Shown: in pieces, positions 44,998 through 54,189 of the stretch
Numbering within the stretch: position 1 is the first letter of the stretch
Layout: each line of letters starts with the position of its first letter
DNA from: an uncultured Clostridia bacterium
GTDB lineage: Bacteria > Bacillota > Clostridia > Lachnospirales > Lachnospiraceae
Reading direction: 5' to 3'
Assembly: GCA_937896665.1 (NCBI GenBank)
Contig: CALBNS010000066.1
Location: forward strand, 11,126 to 75,125
DNA length: 64,000 nucleotides
Program-made: the position numbers and the translations under genes
Notes under the pieces: model-generated
Seen by the model: only the letters and a program-made list of their open reading frames with translations
Told to the model about the DNA's origin: nothing
The model's database searches: none

Positions 44998-46167
44998 GTG
45001 GCAACACGAAAAGAACAAAGAGTAAAGATACAGATTAAGAATAAGACGATACAATATTTTGATTATAGTCTGTTAGCTGTCATTGTATTCCTGGTATGTT
45101 TTGGGCTTGTAATGTTATACAGTACAAGTTCATATAGTGCTCAGGAAAAATTCGGAGACAGCATGTACTATTTTAAAAGGCAGACAATATTTAGTGCAGT
45201 CAGTTTTTTGGGTATGCTTTGGGTATCAAAGATTCCTTATCACTGCTATGTAAAGATTGCAAAATTCTCGTATTGGGTGTCAATGGTGCTGATGGCATTG
45301 GTACTTACCCCTTTGGGGATTGAAGCATATGGTGCGAGACGCTGGATTCGCCTGCCATTGAGTCAGCAGATGCAACCATCGGAAGTGACAAAGCTTGCAA
45401 TCGTTATCTTTATACCATTATTGATTTGCAAGGCGGGGAAAAAGATAGGAAGAATCGATGTATTTATGAAGATATTTATCTGGGGACTCGCGGCTGCGGC
45501 CGGGGTGTTCCTCTTTACCGATAACCTGAGCACGGCTATTATTGTCATGGGAATGGTGTGTGTGATGCTGTTTGTTGCACATCCAAAAACATGGCAATGG
45601 ATTGCGTTGGCATTAGGCGGAGTTACCGGAGCGTATTGGTTAGTAAGAAAAATCGGTGAATTTATGATTACCAGCAAGAATTTCCGTATGCGAAGAATCC
45701 TGGTGTGGTTACAGCCGGAAGTCTACGCAGATGAGGGCGGGTTTCAGGTTATGCAGAGTATGTATGCGATTGGATCCGGTGGTTTTTTTGGAAAGGGACT
45801 CGGAAATAGTGCTCAGAAGATGATCATACCGGAAGTACAGAATGATATGATCCTCTCTATTATCTGCGAGGAATTGGGTGTCTTTGGTGCAATTGTTGTG
45901 TTTGTATTATTCGGATTTTTGTTGTACAGACTGATGTTTATCGCACAGAATGCACCGGACATGTATGGAGCACTGATTGTAACGGGGATTTTTGCACATA
46001 TTGCGATACAGGTAATTCTGAATGTCTGCGTTGTACTGAATGTCATTCCTACAACAGGTATTACATTGCCGTTCGTCAGTTATGGAGGTACATCAATCTT
46101 GTTTTTAATGGCAGAGATGGGTGTCGCGTTAGGAGTATCAAGGCGCATCAAAATTGAAGAAGAATAG
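44998..46167 (+). CDS. FtsW/RodA/SpoVE family glycan polymerase (stand-alone copy)
   Basis: 389-residue SEDS protein with about ten helices, a peptidoglycan glycosyltransferase. Motifs: VMLYSTSSYSAQEKFG, RRWIRLP, QPSEVTKLA, DNLSTAII, MYAIGSGGFFGKGLGNSAQK, and the C-terminal PTTGITLPFVSYGGTS. An in-frame ATG at 44923 lies inside asnB; GTG 44998 with GGGGAG seven bases upstream is preferred. A second member lies in the dcw cluster (55546). Which is FtsW and which SpoVE or RodA cannot be settled here. Confidence 0.9.
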   Translation: MATRKEQRVKIQIKNKTIQYFDYSLLAVIVFLVCFGLVMLYSTSSYSAQEKFGDSMYYFKRQTIFSAVSFLGMLWVSKIPYHCYVKIAKFSYWVSMVLMALVLTPLGIEAYGARRWIRLPLSQQMQPSEVTKLAIVIFIPLLICKAGKKIGRIDVFMKIFIWGLAAAAGVFLFTDNLSTAIIVMGMVCVMLFVAHPKTWQWIALALGGVTGAYWLVRKIGEFMITSKNFRMRRILVWLQPEVYADEGGFQVMQSMYAIGSGGFFGKGLGNSAQKMIIPEVQNDMILSIICEELGVFGAIVVFVLFGFLLYRLMFIAQNAPDMYGALIVTGIFAHIAIQVILNVCVVLNVIPTTGITLPFVSYGGTSILFLMAEMGVALGVSRRIKIEEE

Positions 46168-46170
46168 GAC

Positions 46171-46199
46171 TTTTCAATTCCACAATAATGTGATATAAT
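46171..46199 (+). promoter_or_regulatory. Extended -10 promoter of the degV-like gene
   Basis: TTTTCA at 46171-46176, 17-bp spacer, and TGATATAAT, which gives a TGn extended -10 with perfect TATAAT at 46194-46199. Confidence 0.7.
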
Positions 46200-46262
46200 G
46201 GTATGTAGTAATCAAAACTATATATAATAGAAATAGATACACATATTTGGAGGAAATGTAAA

Positions 46263-47102
46263 ATGAGTTATAAGATAATCGTAGACAGTTGTGGTGAACT
46301 CACGGAGGAAATGAAAAGAAGCGAATGTTTCGAAACGGTTTCGCTTGCTATTCAGATTGGAGACTATCACATCAAAGATGATGAGACATTTGATCAGGCA
46401 GATTTCTTGCAGAGGATTGCTGCATATCCGGAAAGTCCGAAATCATCTTGCCCGTCGCCGGAAAGCTATATGGAATCATACCGATGTGAGGCAGATCATG
46501 TCTATGTGGTGACTCTTTCGGCAGAACTGAGCGGGTCTTATAACAGTGCCGTATTGGGAAAGAATTTATACGAAGAAGAATATGGTGAAAAGCCAATTTA
46601 TGTATTTAATTCTCGTTCTGCTTCCATAGGAGAGACGTTGATTGCATTAAAGATTGCAGAGTGCGAAGAGGCGGGTATGGAGTTTGATGCAGTAGTAGAA
46701 ATGGTTGAGCAATATATTGAAGAGCAGGATACGTATTTTGTGTTGGAGAATCTTGATACACTGCGTAAAAATGGAAGACTGACCGGCATTAAGTCATTTG
46801 CGGCAAGCGCGCTGAATATCAAGCCGATTATGGGATCAACAAAAGAAGGAACGATTAAGCAGATTGGTCAGGCGAGAGGAATGAAGAAGGCATTGGCTAA
46901 AATGGTAGACGAAATTGTAAGCAAACTCCGAAATCGTGAAGAAAAAGTGCTCGGAATTACACATTGTAATTGCCAAGAGAGGGCAAATGATGTTAAAATG
47001 ATGATTATGGAAAAAGCAAGGGTGAAGAACGTTATCGTTCTGGATACAAGGGGAATCAGTTCTATGTATGCGAACGATGGCGGAATCATTGTTGTTGTAT
47101 AG
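46263..47102 (+). CDS. DegV family fatty-acid-binding protein
   Basis: 279-residue cytosolic protein. N-terminal YKIIVDSCGELTEEM, then PKSSCPSPESYMESY, VTLSAELSGSYNSA and LENLDTLRKNGRL are typical of DegV/FakB, which bind a fatty acid for phosphorylation by FakA. No fakA is adjacent. GGAGGAAATG precedes its start. Confidence 0.92.
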   Translation: MSYKIIVDSCGELTEEMKRSECFETVSLAIQIGDYHIKDDETFDQADFLQRIAAYPESPKSSCPSPESYMESYRCEADHVYVVTLSAELSGSYNSAVLGKNLYEEEYGEKPIYVFNSRSASIGETLIALKIAECEEAGMEFDAVVEMVEQYIEEQDTYFVLENLDTLRKNGRLTGIKSFAASALNIKPIMGSTKEGTIKQIGQARGMKKALAKMVDEIVSKLRNREEKVLGITHCNCQERANDVKMMIMEKARVKNVIVLDTRGISSMYANDGGIIVVV

Positions 47103-47123
47103 AATGCAAAGGAGTAGATTGAG

Positions 47124-47369
47124 ATGAGTCAGGAAAAAGTAGCACGCTACAAAGAACAAAAAGCAAATCGTAAGGAGATGATGAAGAAGCAGAAGGCAAA
47201 GAAGATGCTTGGCAGATGTATCTGGAGCGTAGTCGGCATTGCATTTGTAGTAATGGTTGGATTTTCTGCATATGATTTGTATGAAAAGGCACAGCCACGT
47301 CAGGTAGTAGAAGCAGATTATACAGAATTTGATAATTACTTGAATGAACTGTCAGAAGAAGCTGAATAA
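47124..47369 (+). CDS. Small single-pass membrane protein of unknown function
   Basis: 81 residues: a strongly basic N-terminus (~1-33, KEQKANRKEMMKKQKAKK), one membrane helix (~36-55, WSVVGIAFVVMVGFSAYDLY), and an acidic exterior (TEFDNYLNELSEEAE). GGAGTAGATTGAG precedes its ATG, and it follows the degV-like gene by 21 bases, ending at a terminator. The length, charge pattern and spacing support a real gene. Confidence 0.75.
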   Translation: MSQEKVARYKEQKANRKEMMKKQKAKKMLGRCIWSVVGIAFVVMVGFSAYDLYEKAQPRQVVEADYTEFDNYLNELSEEAE

Positions 47370-47402
47370 TTGTATAGAATAAATTACATATGGTAAAGGC
47401 GA

Positions 47403-47437
47403 AGAATGTGTTTTGAAAAAGACACATTCTTTTTTTT
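47403..47437 (+). terminator. Intrinsic terminator before the dcw cluster
   Basis: Nine-bp stem AGAATGTGT/ACACATTCT followed by eight T residues. Confidence 0.85.
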
Positions 47438-47456
47438 ACAAACTTATAAAAAACCC

Positions 47457-47485
47457 TTGAAATGGTGAGAAAAGTGGTTTACAAT
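47457..47485 (+). promoter_or_regulatory. Promoter of the dcw (mraZ) operon
   Basis: TTGAAA at 47457-47462, 17-bp spacer, TACAAT at 47480-47485. The MraZ repeats begin eight bases downstream. Confidence 0.82.
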
Positions 47486-47492
47486 AAGTTCA

Positions 47493-47539
47493 AGTGGTGA
47501 ATAGTGGAGGAAAGTGGAACAAAATGGGAGAAAAGTGGC
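47493..47539 (+). promoter_or_regulatory. MraZ operator: five AGTGG-type repeats at 10-11 bp
   Basis: GTGG or ATGG cores start at 47494, 47504, 47514, 47524 and 47535, most preceded by A, between the promoter and mraZ. Tandem direct repeats with helical-turn spacing are the known type of MraZ operator. A further AGTGG lies at 47473 between the -35 and -10 elements. Confidence 0.8.
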
Positions 47540-47567
47540 ATTCCCGTTTTGAGAGAAGGTGTTTGAA

Positions 47568-48005
47568 ATGTTGACAGGAGAATTTCATCATAATATCGAT
47601 GCAAAAGGGAGATTGATTATCCCTTCTAAGTTTCGTGAAATCCTTGGAGAAGATTTTGTAATCACCAAAGGATTGGATGGTTGTTTATTTCTGTATCCAA
47701 ACAATGAATGGAAGACCTTCGAAGACAAACTCAGAACACTACCACTTACTAACAAAAGTGCCAGAACTTTTGCACGTTTCTTTTTGGGAAGTGTAGATGA
47801 TGGCGGCCTTGATAAGCAAGGCAGAGTATTAATATCCTCACCATTGAGAACTTTTGCCGGGTTAGAAAAAGAGGTTGTGCTGGTAGGCATGTTAGACCGT
47901 GTAGAAATCTGGGATAAGGCAAAATGGGATGAAAATAATGCTGTTGTAGAAGAAGACATGGATAATATCGCAAGTCAGATGGAAGAATTAGGACTGAGGA
48001 TTTAG
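47568..48005 (+). CDS. mraZ: Transcriptional regulator MraZ
   Basis: 145 residues from ATG 47568 (AGAAGG upstream), matching the usual ~143. Two AbrB-like halves each carry the DxxGR signature: FHHNIDAKGRLIIP at ~6-19 and GGLDKQGRVLIS at ~81-92. It forms a ring that represses its own dcw operon through the repeats just upstream. First gene of the division and cell-wall cluster. Confidence 0.96.
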   Translation: MLTGEFHHNIDAKGRLIIPSKFREILGEDFVITKGLDGCLFLYPNNEWKTFEDKLRTLPLTNKSARTFARFFLGSVDDGGLDKQGRVLISSPLRTFAGLEKEVVLVGMLDRVEIWDKAKWDENNAVVEEDMDNIASQMEELGLRI

Positions 48006-48034
48006 AATATTCTTTGACTACATTGGAGGGAATT

Positions 48035-48970
48035 ATGGTATTCAAGCACAAATCAGTATTATTAGAGGAAACAGTAAATGGTCTGAACATCAAGCCAGAC
48101 GGCATTTACGTAGATGGAACGCTTGGTGGCGGCGGACATGCCTATGAGGTATGTAAGCATTTAAATGACAAGGGGAGATTTATAGGAATAGATCAGGACG
48201 AGGCAGCAATTGAGGCGGCGAGCGTCCGGTTAAGCGACTTCGGGGAGAGAGTCACTATAGTCCGAAGCAACTATTGTGATATGAAGTTGCGGCTTCAAGA
48301 ATTAGGCATTAGCAAGGTCGATGGGATAGTGCTCGATTTGGGCGTATCATCGTATCAGTTAGATACGGCAGAGCGAGGATTCTCTTATCGCGTAGATGCA
48401 CCTCTGGATATGAGAATGGACAGACGTCAAAAGACGACAGCCAGAGACATCGTTAATGACTATAGTGAGATGGACCTTTTTCGAATTATTCGCGACTATG
48501 GGGAAGATAAGTTTGCGAAGAATATTGCGAAGCATATTGTGATGGAGCGTGAAAAAGGTTCAATCGAAACTACAGGGCAGTTAATAGAGATTATTAAGCG
48601 TGCCATACCGATGAAATTTCAAAAGACAGCAGGTCATCCTGCAAAGAGAACATTTCAGGCGATTCGGATTGAATTGAACAGAGAGCTTGAAGTGCTCAGG
48701 GAAAATCTGGATGACATGATTGATTTATTAAATAAAGATGGAAGAATATGTATTATAACATTCCATTCATTAGAAGACAGAATTGTGAAAGGCATTTTCA
48801 GAAAGAATGAGAATCCTTGCATTTGTCCAAGCCATTTTCCTGTTTGCGTCTGTGGAAATGAATCAAAAGGGAAAGTGATTACAAGAAAACCAATTCTGCC
48901 AACGGAAAAAGAATTAGAAGAAAACAGCCGTTCTAAGAGCGCGAAGCTTCGTATTTTTGAGAGAAGCTGA
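48035..48970 (+). CDS. rsmH: 16S rRNA (cytosine-1402-N4)-methyltransferase
   Basis: 311 residues from ATG 48035 (GGAGGG just upstream; an in-frame start at 48014 is less likely). S-adenosylmethionine motif DGTLGGGGHA, then VDGIVLDLGVSSYQLD and the C-terminal ITFHSLEDRIVK and SKSAKLRIFER. It methylates C1402 in the ribosomal P site. Position after mraZ is the standard one. Confidence 0.96.
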   Translation: MVFKHKSVLLEETVNGLNIKPDGIYVDGTLGGGGHAYEVCKHLNDKGRFIGIDQDEAAIEAASVRLSDFGERVTIVRSNYCDMKLRLQELGISKVDGIVLDLGVSSYQLDTAERGFSYRVDAPLDMRMDRRQKTTARDIVNDYSEMDLFRIIRDYGEDKFAKNIAKHIVMEREKGSIETTGQLIEIIKRAIPMKFQKTAGHPAKRTFQAIRIELNRELEVLRENLDDMIDLLNKDGRICIITFHSLEDRIVKGIFRKNENPCICPSHFPVCVCGNESKGKVITRKPILPTEKELEENSRSKSAKLRIFERS

Positions 48971-49007
48971 TTAAGTTGAAGGATATGGGGGAATGGGGTT
49001 GAATAAC

Positions 49008-49463
49008 ATGGAGTATATATATGGAAATACCGTCCGTAAGGAAGATATTCAGATTCCAAAGCATCAAAAGGAGAAAAAGAAAGTAAGCAGCCGGGTACGC
49101 AAAAATCGTTATCAGGCAATGCATATGAGCAGAGGTTATGTAGTTTTTCTTGCGGCAGCTGCAGTTTTTACACTTTTTGTATGTGTACAATATTTACAGT
49201 TACAGTCTGAGATTTCTAACCGTTCGGGAAATATTTTGTCTCTGCAGCGTGAGTTGGATAATTTGATAGAAGATAATACTACAGAGTACAATTATATTGT
49301 GAATTCCATGAATTTAGAAGAAATCAGGGATAAAGCAATGAATGAGTTGGGAATGGTATATGCGGATGAGGAACATGTTATATATTATCAAAGTCCGACA
49401 AGTCGTTCTATCATGCAGTACGAAGAGATACCGAAAAGCGGGATTGTTACCAATTCCAATTAA
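49008..49463 (+). CDS. ftsL: FtsL-like divisome protein
   Basis: 151 residues from ATG 49008; in-frame ATG 48993 and TTG 48999 are alternatives because several G-rich sequences precede them. A basic cytoplasmic N-terminus, one helix (~45-62, YVVFLAAAAVFTLFVCVQYL) and a short coiled coil (LQSEISNRSGNILSLQREL), then LEEIRDKAMNELGM. Sequence is poorly conserved, as usual for FtsL; size, topology and place between rsmH and the PBP gene support the name. Confidence 0.8.
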   Translation: MEYIYGNTVRKEDIQIPKHQKEKKKVSSRVRKNRYQAMHMSRGYVVFLAAAAVFTLFVCVQYLQLQSEISNRSGNILSLQRELDNLIEDNTTEYNYIVNSMNLEEIRDKAMNELGMVYADEEHVIYYQSPTSRSIMQYEEIPKSGIVTNSN

Positions 49464-49481
49464 TAGCATATAAAAGGTGAA

Positions 49482-51350
49482 ATGATGTCAAAAAAGAAGA
49501 AAAACAGATGGCGGTTTATAAGACAAAAATTTCCCAAAAGAATGCAAAAAAAGCTAGTCCTGTTGTTTATGGCAATTGTACTGGCTTTTGTTTGTTTAGT
49601 AGGGAAAATTACGAAAATTAATGTATCCAAAGGGGAACAATATACGAAGATTGTATTGAATCAGCAGCAGTATAACAGTGCGATTATTCCGTATAGGAGG
49701 GGAGATATTGTTGATCGGAATGGAACTGTATTGGCTACAAGTGAAAGAGTCTATAATGTAATTCTGGATTTTGCAGTTATGCTGTCTGGTGAAAAGGAAG
49801 ATGTGAAAACGAAGACAGTTGAACAGGTCAAGGAAGTCCTGAATATTTGTCTTGGGACCAGTGGCGAAGCTATAGAAGGATTGATGGCCGAGAATCCAAA
49901 ATCCAGATATACAGTGGTGGAAAGAAAGATTTCTTATGAAAAGGCAAAAGAATTAAAAAGTCTGCTGGCAGATAAGGAAAAATATCCATACATTTCGTCC
50001 AGTATATGGATGCAGGAAGATTATCAGCGTGCTTATCCATATGGGACACTCGCTTCGGATGTGATAGGATTTACGGTATCAGGAAATGTTGGTAATTCAG
50101 GTCTTGAGACTTCCTATAACAGCATCTTAAATGGAACAGACGGAAGGAAATATGGATATCTGGATACGGATTCTACTGTGGAATATACGATAAAAGAGCC
50201 AATCAACGGATACACGGTTGTCTCAACAATCGACATTACACTACAGAGTATTGTAGAAAAACATATTCTTGCCTTTAATGAAGAACATAAGAATGAAGCA
50301 ACACGAGGAGAAGGAAGTTTAAATACTGCAGTAATTATCATGGATCCGAATACAGGGGAAATTCTGGCAGAAGCTTCTTATCCGAATTATGATTTGAATA
50401 ATCCGAGAGATTTATCTGCGTATTATTCAGAACAAGAGATTGAGGCAATGACTGACGAAGAGAAGCTTGATGCATTGAACCAGATATGGAGAAATTACTG
50501 TGTGAGTGATTCATTTGAGCCGGGATCTACCGCGAAAACCTTTACAATCGCTGCCGGATTGGAAAACGGTGCGCTAAAGGGAAATGAGACATATGATTGT
50601 ACAGGTTCATTAAAGGTGCCAGGAGCAACCATACCATGTCATAAACGACAGGGACATGGAATACAAACTCTAAGTGATGCAATTGCAAACTCATGCAACG
50701 TGGTACTGATGCATGTTGCCAATAAGATTGGCGTGGAAGAATTCTGTAAGTTTCAGAGTATTTTTAATCTGGGACATTTGACAGGAATAGACCTTCCGGG
50801 AGAGTCTGAAGGTCTGCTCTTTAGTCCTGATAAAATGGGACCGACAGAATTGGCGACTTGTTCGTTTGGTCAGGGATTCAATGTGACAATGACCCAAATG
50901 GTTGCAGCATATGCTTCAGTTATCAATGGAGGTTATTATTATGAACCACATATGGTGAAGCAGATACAGGATGATAATGGAAATGTGGTGGAAAATAAAG
51001 CACCTGTATTGGTGAAGCAGACAATTTCAGAGGAAACCAGTGAATTGATGAAGCAGTATATGCATCAGACTATGACAACAGGTACTGGAAAAAATGCTCA
51101 GGTTGAAGGATATGACATGGGTGCGAAGACGGGAACGGCTCAAAAGATTCCGCGTGACAGTGGTAAGCATATCTTATCTTACATGGGATATGCACCTGCG
51201 GATAATCCGGAAGTATTGGTTTATGTTGTAATCGATGAACCGAATGTAGAACGCCAAGATCTCAGTAAGTATGTAACGGACTTATCGCGTGAGATTATGA
51301 CAGAAGCGTTCCCTTATCTGAACATTACAAAAGCGACAGCAACAGAGTAA
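49482..51350 (+). CDS. Class B penicillin-binding protein (FtsI-like transpeptidase)
   Basis: 622-residue septal transpeptidase. One N-terminal helix (~22-42), the dimerisation region with RRGDIVDRNGTVLA, then the catalytic domain with all three motifs: STAK in FEPGSTAKTF, SCN in IANSCNVVLM, and KTGT in GAKTGTAQK. It lacks PASTA domains. A second ATG at 49485 has better spacing from AAAGGTG. It is followed by the unusual hairpin at 51368. Confidence 0.93.
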   Translation: MMSKKKKNRWRFIRQKFPKRMQKKLVLLFMAIVLAFVCLVGKITKINVSKGEQYTKIVLNQQQYNSAIIPYRRGDIVDRNGTVLATSERVYNVILDFAVMLSGEKEDVKTKTVEQVKEVLNICLGTSGEAIEGLMAENPKSRYTVVERKISYEKAKELKSLLADKEKYPYISSSIWMQEDYQRAYPYGTLASDVIGFTVSGNVGNSGLETSYNSILNGTDGRKYGYLDTDSTVEYTIKEPINGYTVVSTIDITLQSIVEKHILAFNEEHKNEATRGEGSLNTAVIIMDPNTGEILAEASYPNYDLNNPRDLSAYYSEQEIEAMTDEEKLDALNQIWRNYCVSDSFEPGSTAKTFTIAAGLENGALKGNETYDCTGSLKVPGATIPCHKRQGHGIQTLSDAIANSCNVVLMHVANKIGVEEFCKFQSIFNLGHLTGIDLPGESEGLLFSPDKMGPTELATCSFGQGFNVTMTQMVAAYASVINGGYYYEPHMVKQIQDDNGNVVENKAPVLVKQTISEETSELMKQYMHQTMTTGTGKNAQVEGYDMGAKTGTAQKIPRDSGKHILSYMGYAPADNPEVLVYVVIDEPNVERQDLSKYVTDLSREIMTEAFPYLNITKATATE

Positions 51351-51367
51351 AAAGAACATATAAGAAT

Positions 51368-51422
51368 AACCTCATAAAAGTACTAATAAATTATAATAAT
51401 ACTTTTATGAGGTTTTTTTTTT
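51368..51422 (+). terminator. 15-bp terminator hairpin running straight into the next start codon
   Basis: Perfect stem AACCTCATAAAAGTA / TACTTTTATGAGGTT with a 17-base AT-only loop apart from its first base, then T residues to 51422; the ATG of the next gene is 51423. The loop contains TATAAT (51392-51397). The only ribosome-site candidate for the next gene, GAGG at 51409-51412, is in the right arm. Confidence 0.85.
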
Positions 51423-53156
51423 ATGAAAAACAAAACATATAACCGGAAAAAGATTCTTGTAGTATTTGCCGGAGCGATGCTTATATTGGCTGGACTCATT
51501 GGGCGGCTTGTTTATTTAATGATATTTGATGCAGAATATTATCAGGAGAGGGCAAAAGCGCTTCATGAGAGGGAACGGGACATCAAGGCCGCAAGAGGGG
51601 AAATCATTGATGCGAATGGAACTGTTCTTGCTACCAACAAAACAGTCTGTACGATTTCGGTCATACACAGCCAGATTGAAGATGCAGAAAAAGTAATTGA
51701 AGTGTTAACAGAAGAATTAGGTCTTTCAGAAGAAACTGTGCGAAAAAGAGTTGAAAAGGTGTCTTCGATGGAGCGTATTAAGACAAATGTAGAGAAAGAG
51801 ACAGGAGACCGTATCCGGGAATATGAACTACCAGGAGTCAAGGTGGATGAAGATTTTAAACGGTATTATCCATACAATGAGCTGGCCTCCAAGGTGCTTG
51901 GGTTTACAGGTGGAGATAATCAGGGAATAATCGGGCTGGAAGTAAAGTATGAAGAGTATCTGAAGGGTGTTAATGGTAAAATCCTTACCATAACAGATGC
52001 AAGAGGCATTGAATTAGAAGGTGTGGCAGAAGACCGGAAAGAAGCAATTCCTGGCAATACACTGCAAATCAGCCTTGACTATAATATTCAGAAATATGCC
52101 CAGCAGGCTGCTGAAAAAGTTATGGAAGAGAAGTCTGCTGACAAAGTGGGAATTATGATTATGAACCCACAGAATGGTGAGATTATGGCGATGGTGAATG
52201 TGCCGGAGTTCAATTTAAATGAACCATTTTCTCTGGAGTCGGTGGGAATGAATGAAGATAATGTGACAGACGAGGAAAAACAGAATTTGCTAAATCAAAT
52301 GTGGAGAAATGGTTGTATCAATGATACCTATGAGCCGGGTTCTACATTTAAAATTATTACTTCCACGGCATGTCTGGAAGGGGGAGTTGTGTCACTGGAT
52401 GATAAATTCAGTTGTCCGGGGTATCGGATTGTAGAGGATCGGAAGATCAGATGTCATAAGGTTGGCGGTCATGGAGCAGAAACGTTTGTACAGGGCGTGC
52501 AGAATTCATGCAACCCGGTTTTTATAGACATCGGACTGCGTCTGGGTGTAAAAAGGTATTATGATTATTTTAGAAAATTTGGACTAATGAGCAAGACGGG
52601 AGTGGATTTGCCGGGAGAGGCGGCTACGATTACCCATAAAGAAGAAGAGGTTGGGATGGTAGAATTAGCGACAATGACGTTTGGACAGTCGTTTCAGATT
52701 ACCCCTATCCAACTTGCCACTACAGTCAGTTCTATAATCAATGGTGGTGTAAGGGTGACGCCACATTTTGGTGTGAAGGTGATTAATTCAGAAGGTGACA
52801 CAGTGAAAGTGTTCGAATATGATGAACAGAAGAACATTGTTTCACAGAAAACTTCGGAAACGATGCGCGACATCCTGGAGAGTGTTGTCTCAGAAGGTTC
52901 TGGAAAAAGAGCATATATTGAAGGTTATAAGATTGGAGGAAAGACAGCGACTTCGCAGACCCTTCCTCGAAGTGCCAAGAAATATATTTCTTCGTTTCTT
53001 GGATTTGCGCCCGCAGACAACCCGCAGGTATTGGCATTGATTGTCATACATAATCCACAGGGAATATATTATGGAGGCACGATTGCCGCACCGGTGGTAA
53101 AGAGTATTTTTGAAAACATCCTGCCTTATCTAGGGATTGAAAAGACGGGAGAATAG
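51423..53156 (+). CDS. Class B penicillin-binding protein, SpoVD-like, with KTA in place of KTG
   Basis: 577-residue transpeptidase. Helix (~13-33), RGEIIDANGTVLA, catalytic STFK in YEPGSTFKII and SCN in VQNSCNPVF. Motif III reads GGKTATSQT, so the usual Gly is Ala. The second PBP of clostridial dcw clusters is often the sporulation-specific SpoVD. Neither PASTA nor signal cleavage is seen. Its translation start abuts the terminator hairpin, so expression may differ from the gene upstream. Confidence 0.88.
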   Translation: MKNKTYNRKKILVVFAGAMLILAGLIGRLVYLMIFDAEYYQERAKALHERERDIKAARGEIIDANGTVLATNKTVCTISVIHSQIEDAEKVIEVLTEELGLSEETVRKRVEKVSSMERIKTNVEKETGDRIREYELPGVKVDEDFKRYYPYNELASKVLGFTGGDNQGIIGLEVKYEEYLKGVNGKILTITDARGIELEGVAEDRKEAIPGNTLQISLDYNIQKYAQQAAEKVMEEKSADKVGIMIMNPQNGEIMAMVNVPEFNLNEPFSLESVGMNEDNVTDEEKQNLLNQMWRNGCINDTYEPGSTFKIITSTACLEGGVVSLDDKFSCPGYRIVEDRKIRCHKVGGHGAETFVQGVQNSCNPVFIDIGLRLGVKRYYDYFRKFGLMSKTGVDLPGEAATITHKEEEVGMVELATMTFGQSFQITPIQLATTVSSIINGGVRVTPHFGVKVINSEGDTVKVFEYDEQKNIVSQKTSETMRDILESVVSEGSGKRAYIEGYKIGGKTATSQTLPRSAKKYISSFLGFAPADNPQVLALIVIHNPQGIYYGGTIAAPVVKSIFENILPYLGIEKTGE

Positions 53157-53210
53157 TTGTATACTATAAACGATTATAGATAAATGACAAAAGAGATAAA
53201 GAGGTGTATT

Positions 53211-54167
53211 ATGGATTATAAGATTTTTATTCCGGTATTAATCGCATTTGGGCTTAGCGTGATTATGGGTCCTGTTGTGATTCCGATTCTTAGAAGGCTG
53301 AAGATGGGGCAGACAGAGCGTGAGGAAGGCGTGCAGTCGCATTTGAAAAAAGCAGGGACTCCGACAATGGGCGGTGTGATTATTCTGGGAAGCATTGTAA
53401 TAACATCATTGTTCTATATAAAGGATTATCCAAAGATCATTCCAATCTTGTTTGTGACACTGGGATTTGGTCTGATTGGATTTTTAGATGATTATTTAAA
53501 AGTTGTCATGAAGCGATCGGATGGATTATTTCCAATGCAGAAGATGGGACTACAGATATTGGTTACAGCCGTCTTTGCTTTTTATATCGTAAAAGTAACT
53601 GACGTTTCTTTAAAATGGCTGATTCCATTTTCAGGGGGAAAGTACCTGGATTGGGGCTTCTTGGCAATTCCGTTAATGTTTCTTGTGATTATCGGAACCG
53701 TAAATGGGGTAAACTTTACAGATGGACTTGATGGATTGGCTTCAAGTGTAACAGTTCTTGTTGCAACCTTTTTTACAGTTGTGGCAGTTGGAACAAAGAG
53801 TGGCATTGAACCGGTCACATGTGCTGTTGTGGGGGCATTATTAGGTTTCCTGCTTTTTAATGTGTATCCGGCAAGTGTGTTCATGGGAGATACCGGTTCG
53901 CTGGCACTGGGTGGTTTTGTTGCTTCGACAGCATATATGCTTCAGATGCCGTTTTTCATTGCAATCGTGGGAATGATTTATCTGATAGAGGTGTTATCGG
54001 TCATGATTCAGGTCACATATTTTAAGAAAACAGGCGGAAAACGTATTTTCAAAATGGCACCGATTCATCATCATTTTGAATTGTGTGGATGGTCAGAGAC
54101 AAAAGTAGTAGCTGTATTTTCGATTATCACAGCAATACTCTGTCTGATCGCTTTGATGGCTATGTAG
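53211..54167 (+). CDS. mraY: Phospho-N-acetylmuramoyl-pentapeptide-transferase
   Basis: 318 residues from ATG 53211 (GAGGTG upstream; an in-frame ATG at 53184 is longer but lacks a site). Ten-helix membrane enzyme that makes lipid I. Motifs: GTPTMGG, FLDDYLKV, the substrate-binding NFTDGLDGLA, FMGDTGSLALGG and MAPIHHHFELCG. Confidence 0.96.
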   Translation: MDYKIFIPVLIAFGLSVIMGPVVIPILRRLKMGQTEREEGVQSHLKKAGTPTMGGVIILGSIVITSLFYIKDYPKIIPILFVTLGFGLIGFLDDYLKVVMKRSDGLFPMQKMGLQILVTAVFAFYIVKVTDVSLKWLIPFSGGKYLDWGFLAIPLMFLVIIGTVNGVNFTDGLDGLASSVTVLVATFFTVVAVGTKSGIEPVTCAVVGALLGFLLFNVYPASVFMGDTGSLALGGFVASTAYMLQMPFFIAIVGMIYLIEVLSVMIQVTYFKKTGGKRIFKMAPIHHHFELCGWSETKVVAVFSIITAILCLIALMAM

Positions 54168-54189
54168 AAGATACTTGAGGAGGAAAAAG

